A DNA stretch of 64,000 nucleotides from CAVXGU01 sp963761615. GTDB taxonomy: Bacteria > Acidobacteriota > Vicinamibacteria > Vicinamibacterales > CAVVIG01. The stretch lies in the NCBI GenBank assembly GCA_963761615.1, contig CAVXGU010000003.1, forward strand, positions 2,542,001 to 2,606,000, given 5' to 3'. A model generated the notes under the pieces. The model worked only from the letters and a program-made list of their open reading frames with translations. It made no database searches and had not been told where the DNA came from. Both the position numbers and the translations under genes were made by a program. Position 1 is the first letter of the stretch; the number at the start of each line of letters is the position of its first letter. Of this stretch, positions 24,870 through 33,024 are shown one piece after another.

Positions 24870-25277
24870 ATGAGGGCGACCGCCAACCCAGAGGCACAGA
24901 CCACCGAACCGACGCGTCGCGCCAACCGCTCAGAACACCGCCAGGCACGTGCTGCGCTCGATGTTGACCGCGCAGTCACGGCGATGAATCATTCGGAAAT
25001 CGGAGGCCGACGCGGCGAGCACCTGTTCGCGGGCGGCGAGCGCCATCGGAATGCGGACTCTGCGATCGCGCACGGCGATGAACTCCTGACCGTTCACGAT
25101 GCGGCGCGTTTCCTGAACGTCTCGGTGTCCTGGATTTACGAGCACAGCCGCGACGACGCCGAGGACCGCCTTCCCTCCGTGAAGCTCGGGAAGTACCTCC
25201 GCTTCGACCGCACCGATCTCCGCGCATACATCGATGCGAAACGCTCGGTATCCCGACGCCAGCCTCGCAGACGTTGA
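24870..25277 (+). CDS. Excisionase-like helix-turn-helix protein, element B
   Basis: 135 aa from ATG 24870; an earlier in-frame start at 24834 is possible. The HTH_17/Xis domain is at the C-terminal half: LLTVHDAARFLNVSVSWIYE, followed by LPSVKLGKYLRFDRTDLRAY. It is clearly homologous in this domain to the element A protein (2387-2659), but the N-terminal ~75 residues are unrelated and low in structure. The integrase gene begins 70 nt downstream. Likely directionality factor or activator of integrase expression. Confidence 0.7.
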   Translation: MRATANPEAQTTEPTRRANRSEHRQARAALDVDRAVTAMNHSEIGGRRGEHLFAGGERHRNADSAIAHGDELLTVHDAARFLNVSVSWIYEHSRDDAEDRLPSVKLGKYLRFDRTDLRAYIDAKRSVSRRQPRRR

Positions 25278-25347
25278 CCGCGCGCCTTGCCAGGATTAGC
25301 GTAGACGCACCAGAGAGCAAGGCGAGCCGCACGTAAAGGAGGTCAAC

Positions 25348-26544
25348 GTGGCTCGTCGCAGATTTCAGAAAGGTCAGTTGTTCAAGAGCGGCCGGCGCCG
25401 CAAGGTGTGGGTCGGGAGGTGGCGAGAAGACGTGCTGCTCGAAGACGCAGCGATCGGACAGGTTCGGCGGTGGCAGGTGCTGGGCACCGTCGCGGAGTTT
25501 CCCACGCGACGGGAGGCGCAGGCATTGCTCGACGACCGGCTCCGCCCGGTGAATGCGGGAGCGAGTCGGCCGGAGGCATCAATGGCTTTCGGCACGTTCG
25601 TCGAAGAACAGTGGAAGGCTCTGGTCCTCCCGACGTTCAAGGCATCAACGCAACACGGCTACAAGACGGTCCTGAACGTTCACGTCCTCCCCGTCTGGAA
25701 GGCGTGGCGACTCCGCGACATCGAGCGCCTCGCGATTCAGCGGTGGGTCGCCGACAAGTTCCGGCAACGCGCCGGATGGCAGACGGTACGAAACGCGTGG
25801 GTGTTACTTTCCAGCATTCTCGAAACGGCGGTGGAATACGGGTACCTCCAGGCGAACCCGGCGCGGGGCGTGAAGTTCCCCCAGAAGGGCTTGAAGGAGA
25901 AACCCGCCATCATCGCCGGCGAGGATCTGGCGAGGCTGCTCACGCGCCTCGCTGAACCGCATCGCACGATGGTGAGCCTCATCGCCGCGACGGGTTTACG
26001 CATCGGGGAGCTGCTCGCGCTGCGGTGGTCCGCCCTGGATCTGGAAGGCGGCGCTCTCGCGGTGCGCGAATCGGTGTTCGAGGGCAAGTTCCAACCGCCA
26101 AAGACACGGAAGGCGGTCAGGACCATCCCGCTCGGCCGTCACGCGGTGGCGGCACTCAAATTACACCGGGAACGCGTGACGCGGGCCGCACCAGCCGATC
26201 TGGTGTTCGGAAACCGGAGCGGCAACCCGCTGCGCGAGTCGAAGCTTCTGCGCAAGGTGCTGCAGCCCGCCGCCGAACAGGCGGGCCTCGGTCGGGTGAC
26301 GTGGCATCAGTTCCGCCACATTCACTCGACGCTGCTGAACGACCTCAAGGTGCCGGTCAAGATCGCGCAAGAGCAGCTCGGGCACGCGAGCATCTCGACG
26401 ACCCTCAACATCTACACGCACGTCGTCGATGCCTCGCACCGCAGGGCCGTCGAAGAACTTGAAGAGCGGTTGTTTGGCGAGATGGACTGTTTTGGACTGA
26501 AGTCGCCGGCGCTGGCGGATCAGCCGCAGCCCACAAGTATCTGA
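25348..26544 (+). CDS. Tyrosine recombinase/integrase of element B
   Basis: 398 aa. GTG start 25348 is preceded by a near-perfect AAAGGAGG 5 nt upstream. Residues ~1-65 form the N-terminal arm-binding part, ~68-165 the SAM-like core-binding domain and ~175-375 the catalytic domain. The catalytic domain has TGLRIGELLAL (Arg near 217), HQFRHIHSTLL (His-x-x-Arg near 319), LGHASISTTLNIYTH (His, Tyr near 355). It is complete and collinear with the disrupted element A enzyme. The stop is 14 nt from the att core in tRNA-Cys, so this enzyme very likely inserted element B there. Confidence 0.95.
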   Translation: MARRRFQKGQLFKSGRRRKVWVGRWREDVLLEDAAIGQVRRWQVLGTVAEFPTRREAQALLDDRLRPVNAGASRPEASMAFGTFVEEQWKALVLPTFKASTQHGYKTVLNVHVLPVWKAWRLRDIERLAIQRWVADKFRQRAGWQTVRNAWVLLSSILETAVEYGYLQANPARGVKFPQKGLKEKPAIIAGEDLARLLTRLAEPHRTMVSLIAATGLRIGELLALRWSALDLEGGALAVRESVFEGKFQPPKTRKAVRTIPLGRHAVAALKLHRERVTRAAPADLVFGNRSGNPLRESKLLRKVLQPAAEQAGLGRVTWHQFRHIHSTLLNDLKVPVKIAQEQLGHASISTTLNIYTHVVDASHRRAVEELEERLFGEMDCFGLKSPALADQPQPTSI

Positions 26545-26557
26545 ATTCATTAGAGTT

Positions 26558-26635
<78 letters not shown>

Positions 26636-26825
26636 CTTCGAGCTGATGGAGAGGAGACGGACCGATCCGTCAGCGGACTGTGCGGCCCGGGCGACAGCGT
26701 TCGACGAGGCGCGGTGCAGTCACGTTGTCACTGCCTCAACTGCCAGAGCCGTGGTCGCCCCTGGCGGACCCCTGCGCACGGAACGGGGCGGGCGTTGGGG
26801 GCCACGTCGCCGACTGCGCAGCAAC

Positions 26826-26842
26826 CGGGGGAAAGCCCCCGC
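26826..26842 (-). terminator. GC-rich hairpin downstream of tRNA-Gly
   Basis: GGGGG / CCCCC stem with a 4-nt loop, about a dozen nt past the 3' end of tRNA-Gly in its direction of transcription. There is no T-run, so it may be a weak terminator or only a spacer structure between the two tRNAs. The rest of the gap between the tRNAs (26636-26852) shows nothing else. Confidence 0.3.
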
Positions 26843-26852
26843 AGTAATTCAA

Positions 26853-26927
26853 TGGAGCGGGAAACGGGATTCGAACCCGCGACTTCGACCTTGGCAAGGT
26901 CGCACTCTACCACTGAGTTATTCCCGC
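26853..26927 (-). tRNA. tRNA-Gly (GCC)
   Basis: 75 nt including CCA. The acceptor arm GCGGGAA / TTCCCGC, D arm ACTC..GAGT, anticodon stem CGACC / GGTCG with loop TTGCCAA (anticodon GCC) and T loop TTCGAAT are all regular. It begins 20 nt after the galT stop and is followed by tRNA-Cys in the same direction. Confidence 0.97.
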
Positions 26928-26946
26928 CCGACTGAGTAACGTACCA

Positions 26947-27928
26947 CTACCGCCGCGCCGCGCGCAAGAGCTCGGCCGCGTCTTCCGGCGCCGTCGGGTT
27001 GATGTGCATCCCGCTGCCCCACTCGAATCCCCCCACCATCGTCAGTCGCGGGATCACGATCAGGTGCCAGTGGTACCACGCCGCGGCATCGGACTGGAAC
27101 GGCGCCGTGTGCACCACCAGGTTGAACGGCGGCTCCCCCGCGACACGATCGATTCGATGGAGGACCGAGGTCAGCATCCGCCCCGCCGCACGGCGCGCCG
27201 CCTCGGGCGCGTCCTCGAACCGCGCGTCGTGGCGCTCCGGAAGAATCCATGTCTCGAACGCGGACCGCGACGCATACGGCGCCAGGGCCACGAGGCCGTC
27301 GCCCGCCTCGACAATCCGCGCGCCATCGGCGATCTCGCGCGCCACCGAGATCGCAGAACGCGCACCTCCCGGTCTCCCGGTGCCGCCGCCGCGCTCCGGC
27401 GACCTGCGCGCCCCCGTGTTCGGGCACCACGGGCAGCGCGACGAGCTGCGAGTGCGTATGGCCGAGCGTCGCACCTGCCTGGTGACCGTGGTTCTTGAAG
27501 ATGATCGCGTAGCGGCGGCGCGCGTCGGATCGGGCGGCGCGGATCCGATCGGCGTAGATCGCAAAGACCTGGGCGATCTCGTCGCCGTCCATGTCGGCCA
27601 GCCGTCGTCCGTGCCGCGGCGCCTCGATGATGACCTCGTGGACGCCCTCGTCCTCCGGCGAGAGCGCCGGGTACTTGTTGGGCACGACGCGCACGGTCCA
27701 GCCGGGGCCGTCCGGCGGGCCGCCTCGCGGCCGTACGGCCTGCACCTCCGGCGGCGTCTCCGCCTCGTGGCCCTCGCAGAAGGGGCAGCGCTCCGCGCCC
27801 GCCACGACGGGCGCGGTCACCTGGAAGTCGCTGGGCCGGTCGACGCGGCCCGAGGCGATGATCACCCAGTCGCCGGTGACGGGATCCTGGCGAAGCACGG
27901 CGCGAGCCGGATCAGGACGTGACGTCAA
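26947..27928 (-). CDS. galT: Galactose-1-phosphate uridylyltransferase (one frameshift)
   Basis: Leloir-pathway enzyme exchanging UMP between UDP-glucose and galactose-1-phosphate. The N-terminal part in one frame has LRQDPVTGDWVIIASGR, the zinc-site CPFCEGHE, VRVVPNKYPALS and the catalytic region TLGHTHSQLVALP. At about 27350 the sequence must move one frame to continue as VAREIADGARIVEAGDGLVA, then NLVVHTAPF, AAAWYHWHLIVIPRL and GMHINPTAPEDAA. The 982-nt span is one over a multiple of three, so one extra base explains the break. The start is probably TTG 27928 (overlapping yraN) or GTG 27898. Likely an assembly indel. Confidence 0.85.
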
Positions 27929-28281
27929 ACGCGTTGTGGAACACCTCGACGGACGGCCGCCCGCCGGCCACGTCGATGGACACGACGTCGAAGCGGCAGG
28001 GGCAATCCTCGAGACGATGGTGCAGCAGGAAGTCCTCGGCGAGCCGCGCAATCCGCCGGCGCTTCCACGCCGTGACCGCCTCGGCGCCGACCCCGAACGC
28101 GACGCCGTGCCGTGTCTTCACTTCGACGAACACAATCGTCGGGCCGTCGCGCGCGACGATGTCGATTTCGCCCCCTCGGCGCCGGTAGCGGCGGGCAAGA
28201 ATCGACAGCCCTCGCCGCTCCAGCTCGCGGCACGCGAGAATCTTCGCCGGCTTTTCCGAGCGCGGTGCGTCCGTCGCCCAT
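27912..28281 (-). CDS. yraN: YraN/UPF0102 family endonuclease-like protein (one frameshift)
   Basis: Small Holliday-junction-resolvase-fold protein. The body reads LACRELERRGLSILARRYRR, then GGEIDIVARDGPTIVFVEVK, with the GEID and VEVK catalytic-type residues of the family. The usual GKAGED start motif lies one frame away (ALGKAGED, from ATG 28281). The two frames join at about 28240, where GATTCTC should probably be GATCTC. The span of 370 nt is again one over a multiple of three. It overlaps the start of galT by ~17 nt. Confidence 0.8.
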
Positions 28282-28315
28282 CCCGCCCGAAGCCGGAGCA
28301 AGACGCGGGCCGCGC

Positions 28316-29728
28316 CTACTTGCGTTTCCAGCGGGTGCCCGACGGGCCGTCCTCGAGCAGCACACCGCGTTCGGCGAGGCCGTCGCGGATGGCGTCGGCC
28401 GCGGCAAAGTCGCGGCGGCGCCGCGCGGCCTGCCGCTCGGCGATCAGGGCGTCAATCTCCTCCACGGGCACCGGGGGCCGCTCGTCCTCGGCCCGCCGCA
28501 GGCTCAGGACGCCGAGCACCTGGTCGAACCCGTCGAACGCGGCCTTGATTGCGGCCACGTCGCCCGTCCCGACCTCGCCGGCGTCGATGGCCGCGTTTCC
28601 GGCGCGCACGAGCTCGAAGACCGCGCCGAGGGCCCCCGAGGTGTTCAGGTCCGATTCCATCGCGGACCGGAAGGCGGCGACGGCTTCGTCCACGCGGGCG
28701 CCGATGGCCGCGGAGGCTCCGGGCCGGGCAATGGCGTCCAGCCGGGCCAGGAAGTCGCTCAACCGCGTGAGGGACTCCTCCGCCTGCGTGACGCCGGCCC
28801 ACGTGAAGTTCAGCTGCTTCCGGTAGTGCGCCGACAGCAGCAGGTACCGGACCGCGGACGGCCGGAAGCCCTTCGCGACGATGTCGGGAATCGTGTAGGT
28901 ATTGCCGAGCGACTTGGACATCTTCTGGTCGTCGACGAGCAGGTACTCGACGTGCATCCAGAAGCGCGAGAAGGGCTTGCCCGTCGCGCACTCGCTCTGC
29001 GCGATCTCGTTCTCGTGATGCGGGAAGATCAGATCGATCCCGCCCGCGTGAACGTCGATCGGCGGCTCGCCCAGGAGGCGCAGCGCCATCGCGGAGCACT
29101 CGATGTGCCAGCCGGGCCGCCCGGGCCCCTCGCCGAAATCCCACGACGGCTCACCGGGCCTGGAGGCCTTCCACAGCACGAAGTCGCGCGCGTCCTCCTT
29201 GGCGTACGAGTCGGCATCCACCCGGGCGCCGGCCTTGAGGCCTTCGGGATCCAGCCGCGCCAGGCGCCCGTATCCGGCATCGTCGAGATCTTGAAGTAGA
29301 TCGACCCGTCGCTCCGGTAGGTGTGCCCCTGCGCGTCCAGACGGGCGATGAGCGCGGTCATCGCCCGCAGGTTGGCTTCCTCGGTCGCCCGGGGCATCTC
29401 CTCCATCGCCTCGATCCCGAGCGCCCGGGCGTCCTCGCGGAACATGCCGATGTACTGCTCCGTGTAGTCCCGCAGCGGCATCCCCGCCTGCGCCGCGCCG
29501 GCGATCGTCCGGTCGTCGACATCGGTGAAGTTCATCACGTGCTTCACCGGAAAGCCCTCGAGGTACTTCGAGCGCCCGGCGCAGCACGTCGACGCAGACG
29601 AAGGTCCGGAAGTTGCCGACGTGGCCGCGGGCGTAGACGGTCAGACCGCAGGTGTACATCCGCACCGAGCCGTCCGCGCCCGGCGTGAGCGGCTCGATAC
29701 GCCGGCTCATCGTGTTGTACAGCTGCAT
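28316..29728 (-). CDS. cysS: Cysteinyl-tRNA synthetase (two compensating frameshifts)
   Basis: Class I enzyme charging tRNA-Cys. N-terminal TMSRRIEPL and MYTCGLTVYARGHVGNFRTF contain the zinc Cys and the HIGH-like motif. The middle is in another frame between about 29568 and 29272 (GFPVKHVMNFTDVDDRT ... GSIYFKIS). The original frame then resumes with WHIECSAMA, HHENEIAQSE and the KMSKSLGNT signature, to the end. One extra base and one missing base account for this, leaving 471 codons. That fits a normal CysRS of ~465 aa, so the gene is probably intact in the organism. Confidence 0.9.
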   Translation of the reverse strand: MQLYNTMSRRIEPLTPGADGSVRMYTCGLTVYARGHVGNFRTFVCVDVLRRALEVPRGLSGEARDELHRCRRPDDRRRGAGGDAAAGLHGAVHRHVPRGRPGARDRGDGGDAPGDRGSQPAGDDRAHRPSGRAGAHLPERRVDLLQDLDDAGYGRLARLDPEGLKAGARVDADSYAKEDARDFVLWKASRPGEPSWDFGEGPGRPGWHIECSAMALRLLGEPPIDVHAGGIDLIFPHHENEIAQSECATGKPFSRFWMHVEYLLVDDQKMSKSLGNTYTIPDIVAKGFRPSAVRYLLLSAHYRKQLNFTWAGVTQAEESLTRLSDFLARLDAIARPGASAAIGARVDEAVAAFRSAMESDLNTSGALGAVFELVRAGNAAIDAGEVGTGDVAAIKAAFDGFDQVLGVLSLRRAEDERPPVPVEEIDALIAERQAARRRRDFAAADAIRDGLAERGVLLEDGPSGTRWKRK

Positions 29729-29734
29729 GCGCGT

Positions 29735-30004
29735 CTATTCGATCGGACGCTTCGCCCGCCAGGCCGTCTTGCCGCCGCAGGAGACGATCACCTCGACCTC
29801 GTCCACCCCCGCGTCGAACTGGAGGCGGCAGGGCGCGCCCACGTTGCCGGACCGGGCCGCGGTCAGGGCCTGCCGGGAGACCTCGCCCGCATCGGCGGCG
29901 GACAGCCCGGCGTGGCGAAGGATGTTGCCGACCTCGCTGGCGATGGTCTCGACGAGGGAGCCGTCGGTGAGCTCGAAGGTGAAGTGAAAGTGGCGACCAG
30001 GCAC
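29735..30004 (-). CDS. Small conserved-looking protein of unknown function
   Basis: 89 aa from GTG 30004, between ribF and cysS on the same strand with short gaps. The sequence (FHFTFELTDGSLVETIASEV, then SRQALTAARSGNVGAPCRLQ) looks like a compact alpha/beta domain with a final strand pair VDEVEVIVSCGG. I do not recognise the family. The pattern faintly recalls small ATP-binding anti-sigma-type folds, but the nucleotide-binding boxes are missing. Coding potential is supported by operon spacing. Confidence 0.5.
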   Translation of the reverse strand: MPGRHFHFTFELTDGSLVETIASEVGNILRHAGLSAADAGEVSRQALTAARSGNVGAPCRLQFDAGVDEVEVIVSCGGKTAWRAKRPIE

Positions 30005-30016
30005 GCTCGGCGAATT

Positions 30017-30955
30017 CTACAGTGAAAGGCGGTCGAAAAGGGCACGGGCCCGATCGCAGTCGGCCGCGATCTGCGCGGTGAGCAATTCCAGGGATCCGAA
30101 CGCGCGCTCGTCGCGCAGCCGTTGGACGAAGCCGACCCGGAGCGTCCGGCCGTACAGATCCCGATCGAGGTCGAAGATGTGCGTCTCGATCGTCAGGCGG
30201 CCCGAGTCGTCCACGGTGGGCCGCGAGCCGACGTTCGTCACCGACGGCCACACGATCCCGTCGATCGTCGTCGTCGTCGCGTAGACGCCGTCGGGCGGCG
30301 GCAGCTCGTTCTCGGTGCAGAGGTTCGCGGTGGGAAAGCCAATCGTGCGGCCCCGTCCGTCGCCCCTGACGACGAGTCCGTCGATCGAATACGGATGCCC
30401 GAGCAGCGCTGCCGCCTCGTCGACCCGGCCCTCCGTGATCAGGCGCCGGATGCGCGTGCTGCTCACGACGAAGTCCTTGTAGCGGACCGGGTCGATCTTC
30501 TCGGCCCGGAAGCCGAACTGGGCCCCCAGGGCCCGGAGGGTCGAGAAGTTGCCCGCCCGATCGTGGCCGAACAGGAAGTTGGCGCCGACCCACACCTCGG
30601 CGACGTGCAGCCAGTCGACCAGCACGCTGCGCACGAAGGTCTCCGGACTCCAGCGCGACACGTCCGGCGTGAAGCGGACCACCGCCAGGCCGCGCACGCC
30701 GGTCTCGGAGAGCGCCTCCAGCTTCTGCGCGGGCGTCATGAGCAGCGGCGGCGCCTTGTCGGGCCTGATGACCCGGGGCGGATGCGGGTCGAAAGTCATC
30801 ACGACCGGCGTGGTCCCCCGCTCCGCCGCGCGGCGACAGACGCGATCGAGAATCTTGCGGTGTCCGCGATGCAGGCCGTCGAAATTGCCCAGCGCCAGCA
30901 CGGGCTGCACCCACTGGGCCGGGCGCGGATCCTCCGGGAAGTGGATGACGTCCAT
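30017..30955 (-). CDS. ribF: Bifunctional riboflavin kinase/FAD synthetase
   Basis: 312 aa enzyme making FMN and then FAD from riboflavin. The N-terminal FAD-synthetase domain has VLALGNFDGLHRGHRKIL (nucleotidyltransferase motif), MTFDPHPPRV and VGANFLFGHDRAGN, then SSTRIRRLI. The C-terminal flavokinase domain has GRTIGFPTANL, GVYATTTTI, NVGSRPTVDDS and ETHIFDLDRDLYG. All key motifs are present. The start overlaps the stop of the upstream hydrolase gene (TGATG). Confidence 0.95.
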   Translation of the reverse strand: MDVIHFPEDPRPAQWVQPVLALGNFDGLHRGHRKILDRVCRRAAERGTTPVVMTFDPHPPRVIRPDKAPPLLMTPAQKLEALSETGVRGLAVVRFTPDVSRWSPETFVRSVLVDWLHVAEVWVGANFLFGHDRAGNFSTLRALGAQFGFRAEKIDPVRYKDFVVSSTRIRRLITEGRVDEAAALLGHPYSIDGLVVRGDGRGRTIGFPTANLCTENELPPPDGVYATTTTIDGIVWPSVTNVGSRPTVDDSGRLTIETHIFDLDRDLYGRTLRVGFVQRLRDERAFGSLELLTAQIAADCDRARALFDRLSL

Positions 30956-31779
30956 CAGGTCAACGAGTCGAGCACGAGGCCATCATAGGCCAACTCGACG
31001 CCGGGCGGCAGGTGCGCGCAGGTGACGGCGTGCGGCAGGTCGTGGCAGATGTGCGTGAAGTACGCGCGATCGGGAGCGAGCCGGCCGACCACCTCCAGCG
31101 CTTCCGCCACGCTGAAGTGCGTCGGATGCGGACGGTGCCGCAGCGCGTCGAGCACCAGGGTCCGCACGCCGGCGAGCAGCGGCCACGAGGCCTCGGGAAT
31201 CGCGCTGCAGTCGGTCAAATACGCGAACGTGCCGGTGCGGAAGCCCAGGATCGGCCGGGTTCCGTGCAGGAGCGGCACCGGCACGATGTCGATGTCGCCC
31301 AGGGTGAACGGGCCGCCGATCCGGAAGAGACGCAGGGCGGGAATCGTGCTGCCCTCGTCGGGCGGATCGAAGATGTAGGCGAACATGCGGCGGAGATCGC
31401 TCAGCGTGCGCGCGTCGCCGTAGCAGCCGAGCGGCGCGCCCTGCATCGCGTTGTAGCGCCGCACCTCATCCAGCCCGAACACGTGATCCGCGTGGCTGTG
31501 GGTGAAGAGAATCGCGTCGACGCGCCTCACGTCGTGCGCGAGGGCCTGGGCCCGGAGGTCGCTCGACGTGTCGACGAGAATGCTGCGCACGTCGCGGCTG
31601 TAATCCGGCCGGAACCCGCGCGCGGCGAGCCGCCGCTGCGCGACGCCCGGCTCGGTCTCGATCAGGATCGACGGCCGCGTGCGCCGGTCCCGGGGATCGT
31701 CGGACCGGCACACCGCGCAGTCGCAGCCGATCGACGGCACGCCGTGGGACGTGCCCGTCCCGAGGAACGTCACGCGCAT
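30955..31779 (-). CDS. MBL-fold metallohydrolase (PhnP-like)
   Basis: 274 aa. FLGTGTSHGVPSIGC at the N-terminus, then a Cys-rich CDCAVCRSDDPRDRRTRPSI, the metal motif LFTHSHADHVFGLDEV, and later DCSAIP, LDALRHRPHPTHFSV and AYFTHICHDLPH. This is the arrangement of the PhnP / lipoate-octanoyl-associated group of beta-lactamase-fold phosphodiesterases. The gene overlaps ribF and follows the DUF1844 gene closely. The exact substrate cannot be read from sequence. Confidence 0.85.
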   Translation of the reverse strand: MRVTFLGTGTSHGVPSIGCDCAVCRSDDPRDRRTRPSILIETEPGVAQRRLAARGFRPDYSRDVRSILVDTSSDLRAQALAHDVRRVDAILFTHSHADHVFGLDEVRRYNAMQGAPLGCYGDARTLSDLRRMFAYIFDPPDEGSTIPALRLFRIGGPFTLGDIDIVPVPLLHGTRPILGFRTGTFAYLTDCSAIPEASWPLLAGVRTLVLDALRHRPHPTHFSVAEALEVVGRLAPDRAYFTHICHDLPHAVTCAHLPPGVELAYDGLVLDSLT

Positions 31780-31782
31780 CCG

Positions 31783-32046
31783 CTAGGTTCCCGTCGCCGG
31801 CTCGCTCTTCGCCTGGATGAAGCGCATCCGCAGCTCGTAGAGCACCTGCTCGAGCACCTGGCGCTCCTGGGCCGTCAGGTTGCCGCGCGTCTTCTCGTCA
31901 AGGAGCGTGAGGATGTCGATCATCTGCTGCGCACCCTCGAGATTCGTCGACGTCTGCCCCGAGGCCGGGTCCGGCAGATCGCCGAAGTGAATGGCGGCAG
32001 TCGTCGCCAGGGACAGCACGAAGCCGGCGAAGGAGAGGTCGGACAT
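31783..32046 (-). CDS. DUF1844 family protein
   Basis: 87 aa from ATG 32046 (MSDLSFAGFVLSLATTAAIH). The family is short, begins with a hydrophobic FxxFVLSLAxxA segment, carries NLEGAQQMIDILTLLDEKT, then a helical hairpin with EQVLYELRMRFIQ. Function unknown; DUF1844 genes are common in Acidobacteria and Deltaproteobacteria-type genomes. An in-frame ATG 27 codons upstream would add low-complexity sequence derived from the adjacent repeat and is rejected. Confidence 0.85.
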   Translation of the reverse strand: MSDLSFAGFVLSLATTAAIHFGDLPDPASGQTSTNLEGAQQMIDILTLLDEKTRGNLTAQERQVLEQVLYELRMRFIQAKSEPATGT

Positions 32047-32073
32047 GGTGAAATGACTATGGGCTGACGTCCT

Positions 32074-32174
32074 GATGGGGTGATGTGGTGATGTAGTGAT
32101 GTGATAATGGCGTAACGAAACAGTCACAGTACATTACCACCATCCCATCACCCCATCACCCCATCACCACATCC
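32074..32174. repeat. Imperfect inverted repeat between divergent genes
   Basis: GATGGGGTGATGTGGTGATG at 32074-32093 and a run of CATCACCCCATCACCCCATC-type repeats at ~32146-32174 are roughly reverse complementary. The unit is a degenerate 8-9-mer (TGATGTGG / TGATGGGG). The element fills the promoter region between mazG and the DUF1844 gene and could fold into a long hairpin or simply be slippage-derived. Confidence 0.5.
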
Positions 32175-32177
32175 CTT

Positions 32178-32985
32178 ATGTCTCCAGCTGCTCCTTTTGA
32201 ACGCCTGGTCCAGATCGTCGCCGCGCTGAGAGCGCCGGACGGCTGCCCGTGGGATCGCGAGCAGACCATCGACTCGCTCCAGCCGTACATCCTCGAGGAG
32301 ACCTACGAGCTGCTCGAGGCCATCGACGCACACGACCACGACGCGGTCCGCGAAGAGCTCGGCGACTTCCTGTTCGAGGCCGTGTTCGTCGCCCAGCTCG
32401 AGGCCGAGGCCGGACACGCGACGATCGCCGACGCCCTGACGGCCGTGGCCGACAAGCTCGTCAGGCGGCATCCGCACGTGTTCGCGCGGGCCGAGGGCGA
32501 GGCGCCGCTGACGACCGGCGAGCAGGTGCGCGGGCGCTGGGAGGAAATCAAGGCCACCGAGCGAGGCGCCGACGCCGCCCCGCGGACACTGCTCGGCGGC
32601 GTCCCCTCCGCGCTCCCGGCCCTCCTGCGGGCCTACCAGAATCGGGGGTCGCGTCGCCTCGGTCGGCTTCGACTGGGCCCGTGCCGCACACGTGCTCGAC
32701 AAGATCGACGAGGAAGTCCGCGAGCTCCGGGAAGTCTTCGACGCCGACGCCCCGGACCGGGCTCGCGCCGAGGAGGAGATGGGCGACCTGCTCTTCTCGA
32801 TCGCCAACCTCGCCCGCAAGCTCGGCATCGAGCCCGAGACGGCCCTCCGCAAGGCGAACGAGAAGTTCACGAAGCGCTTCACCGCCATGGAGCGCGCGAT
32901 CGCCGACGAGGGCGGCCGGATGCAGGCACTCACGCTCGATCAACTCGACGAGCGCTGGCAGCAGGCCAAGCGGGTCGTGAAGTAA
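32178..32985 (+). CDS. mazG: Nucleoside triphosphate pyrophosphohydrolase MazG (one frameshift)
   Basis: House-cleaning enzyme removing non-canonical NTPs. The first domain has CPWDREQTIDSLQPYILEET, YELLEAI and REELGDFLFEAVF (Glu/Asp metal site). After ALPALLRAYQ the frame shifts by one base at 32640-32641 (CAGAATC for CAGATC), and the second domain continues with HVLDKIDEEVRELREV, EEEMGDLLFSIANLAR and ANEKFTKRF, ending KRVVK. The 808-nt span is one over a multiple of three. Full length (~268 aa) matches MazG. Confidence 0.9.
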
Positions 32986-33024
32986 TCCACCCGTCCCAAG
33001 GGCTGCAACGACCGCGCCCGCTGA

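Noticed and set aside
26636..26852. A third tRNA or small RNA between tRNA-Cys and tRNA-Gly
   Set aside because: Apart from one short GC hairpin no cloverleaf or promoter could be drawn.
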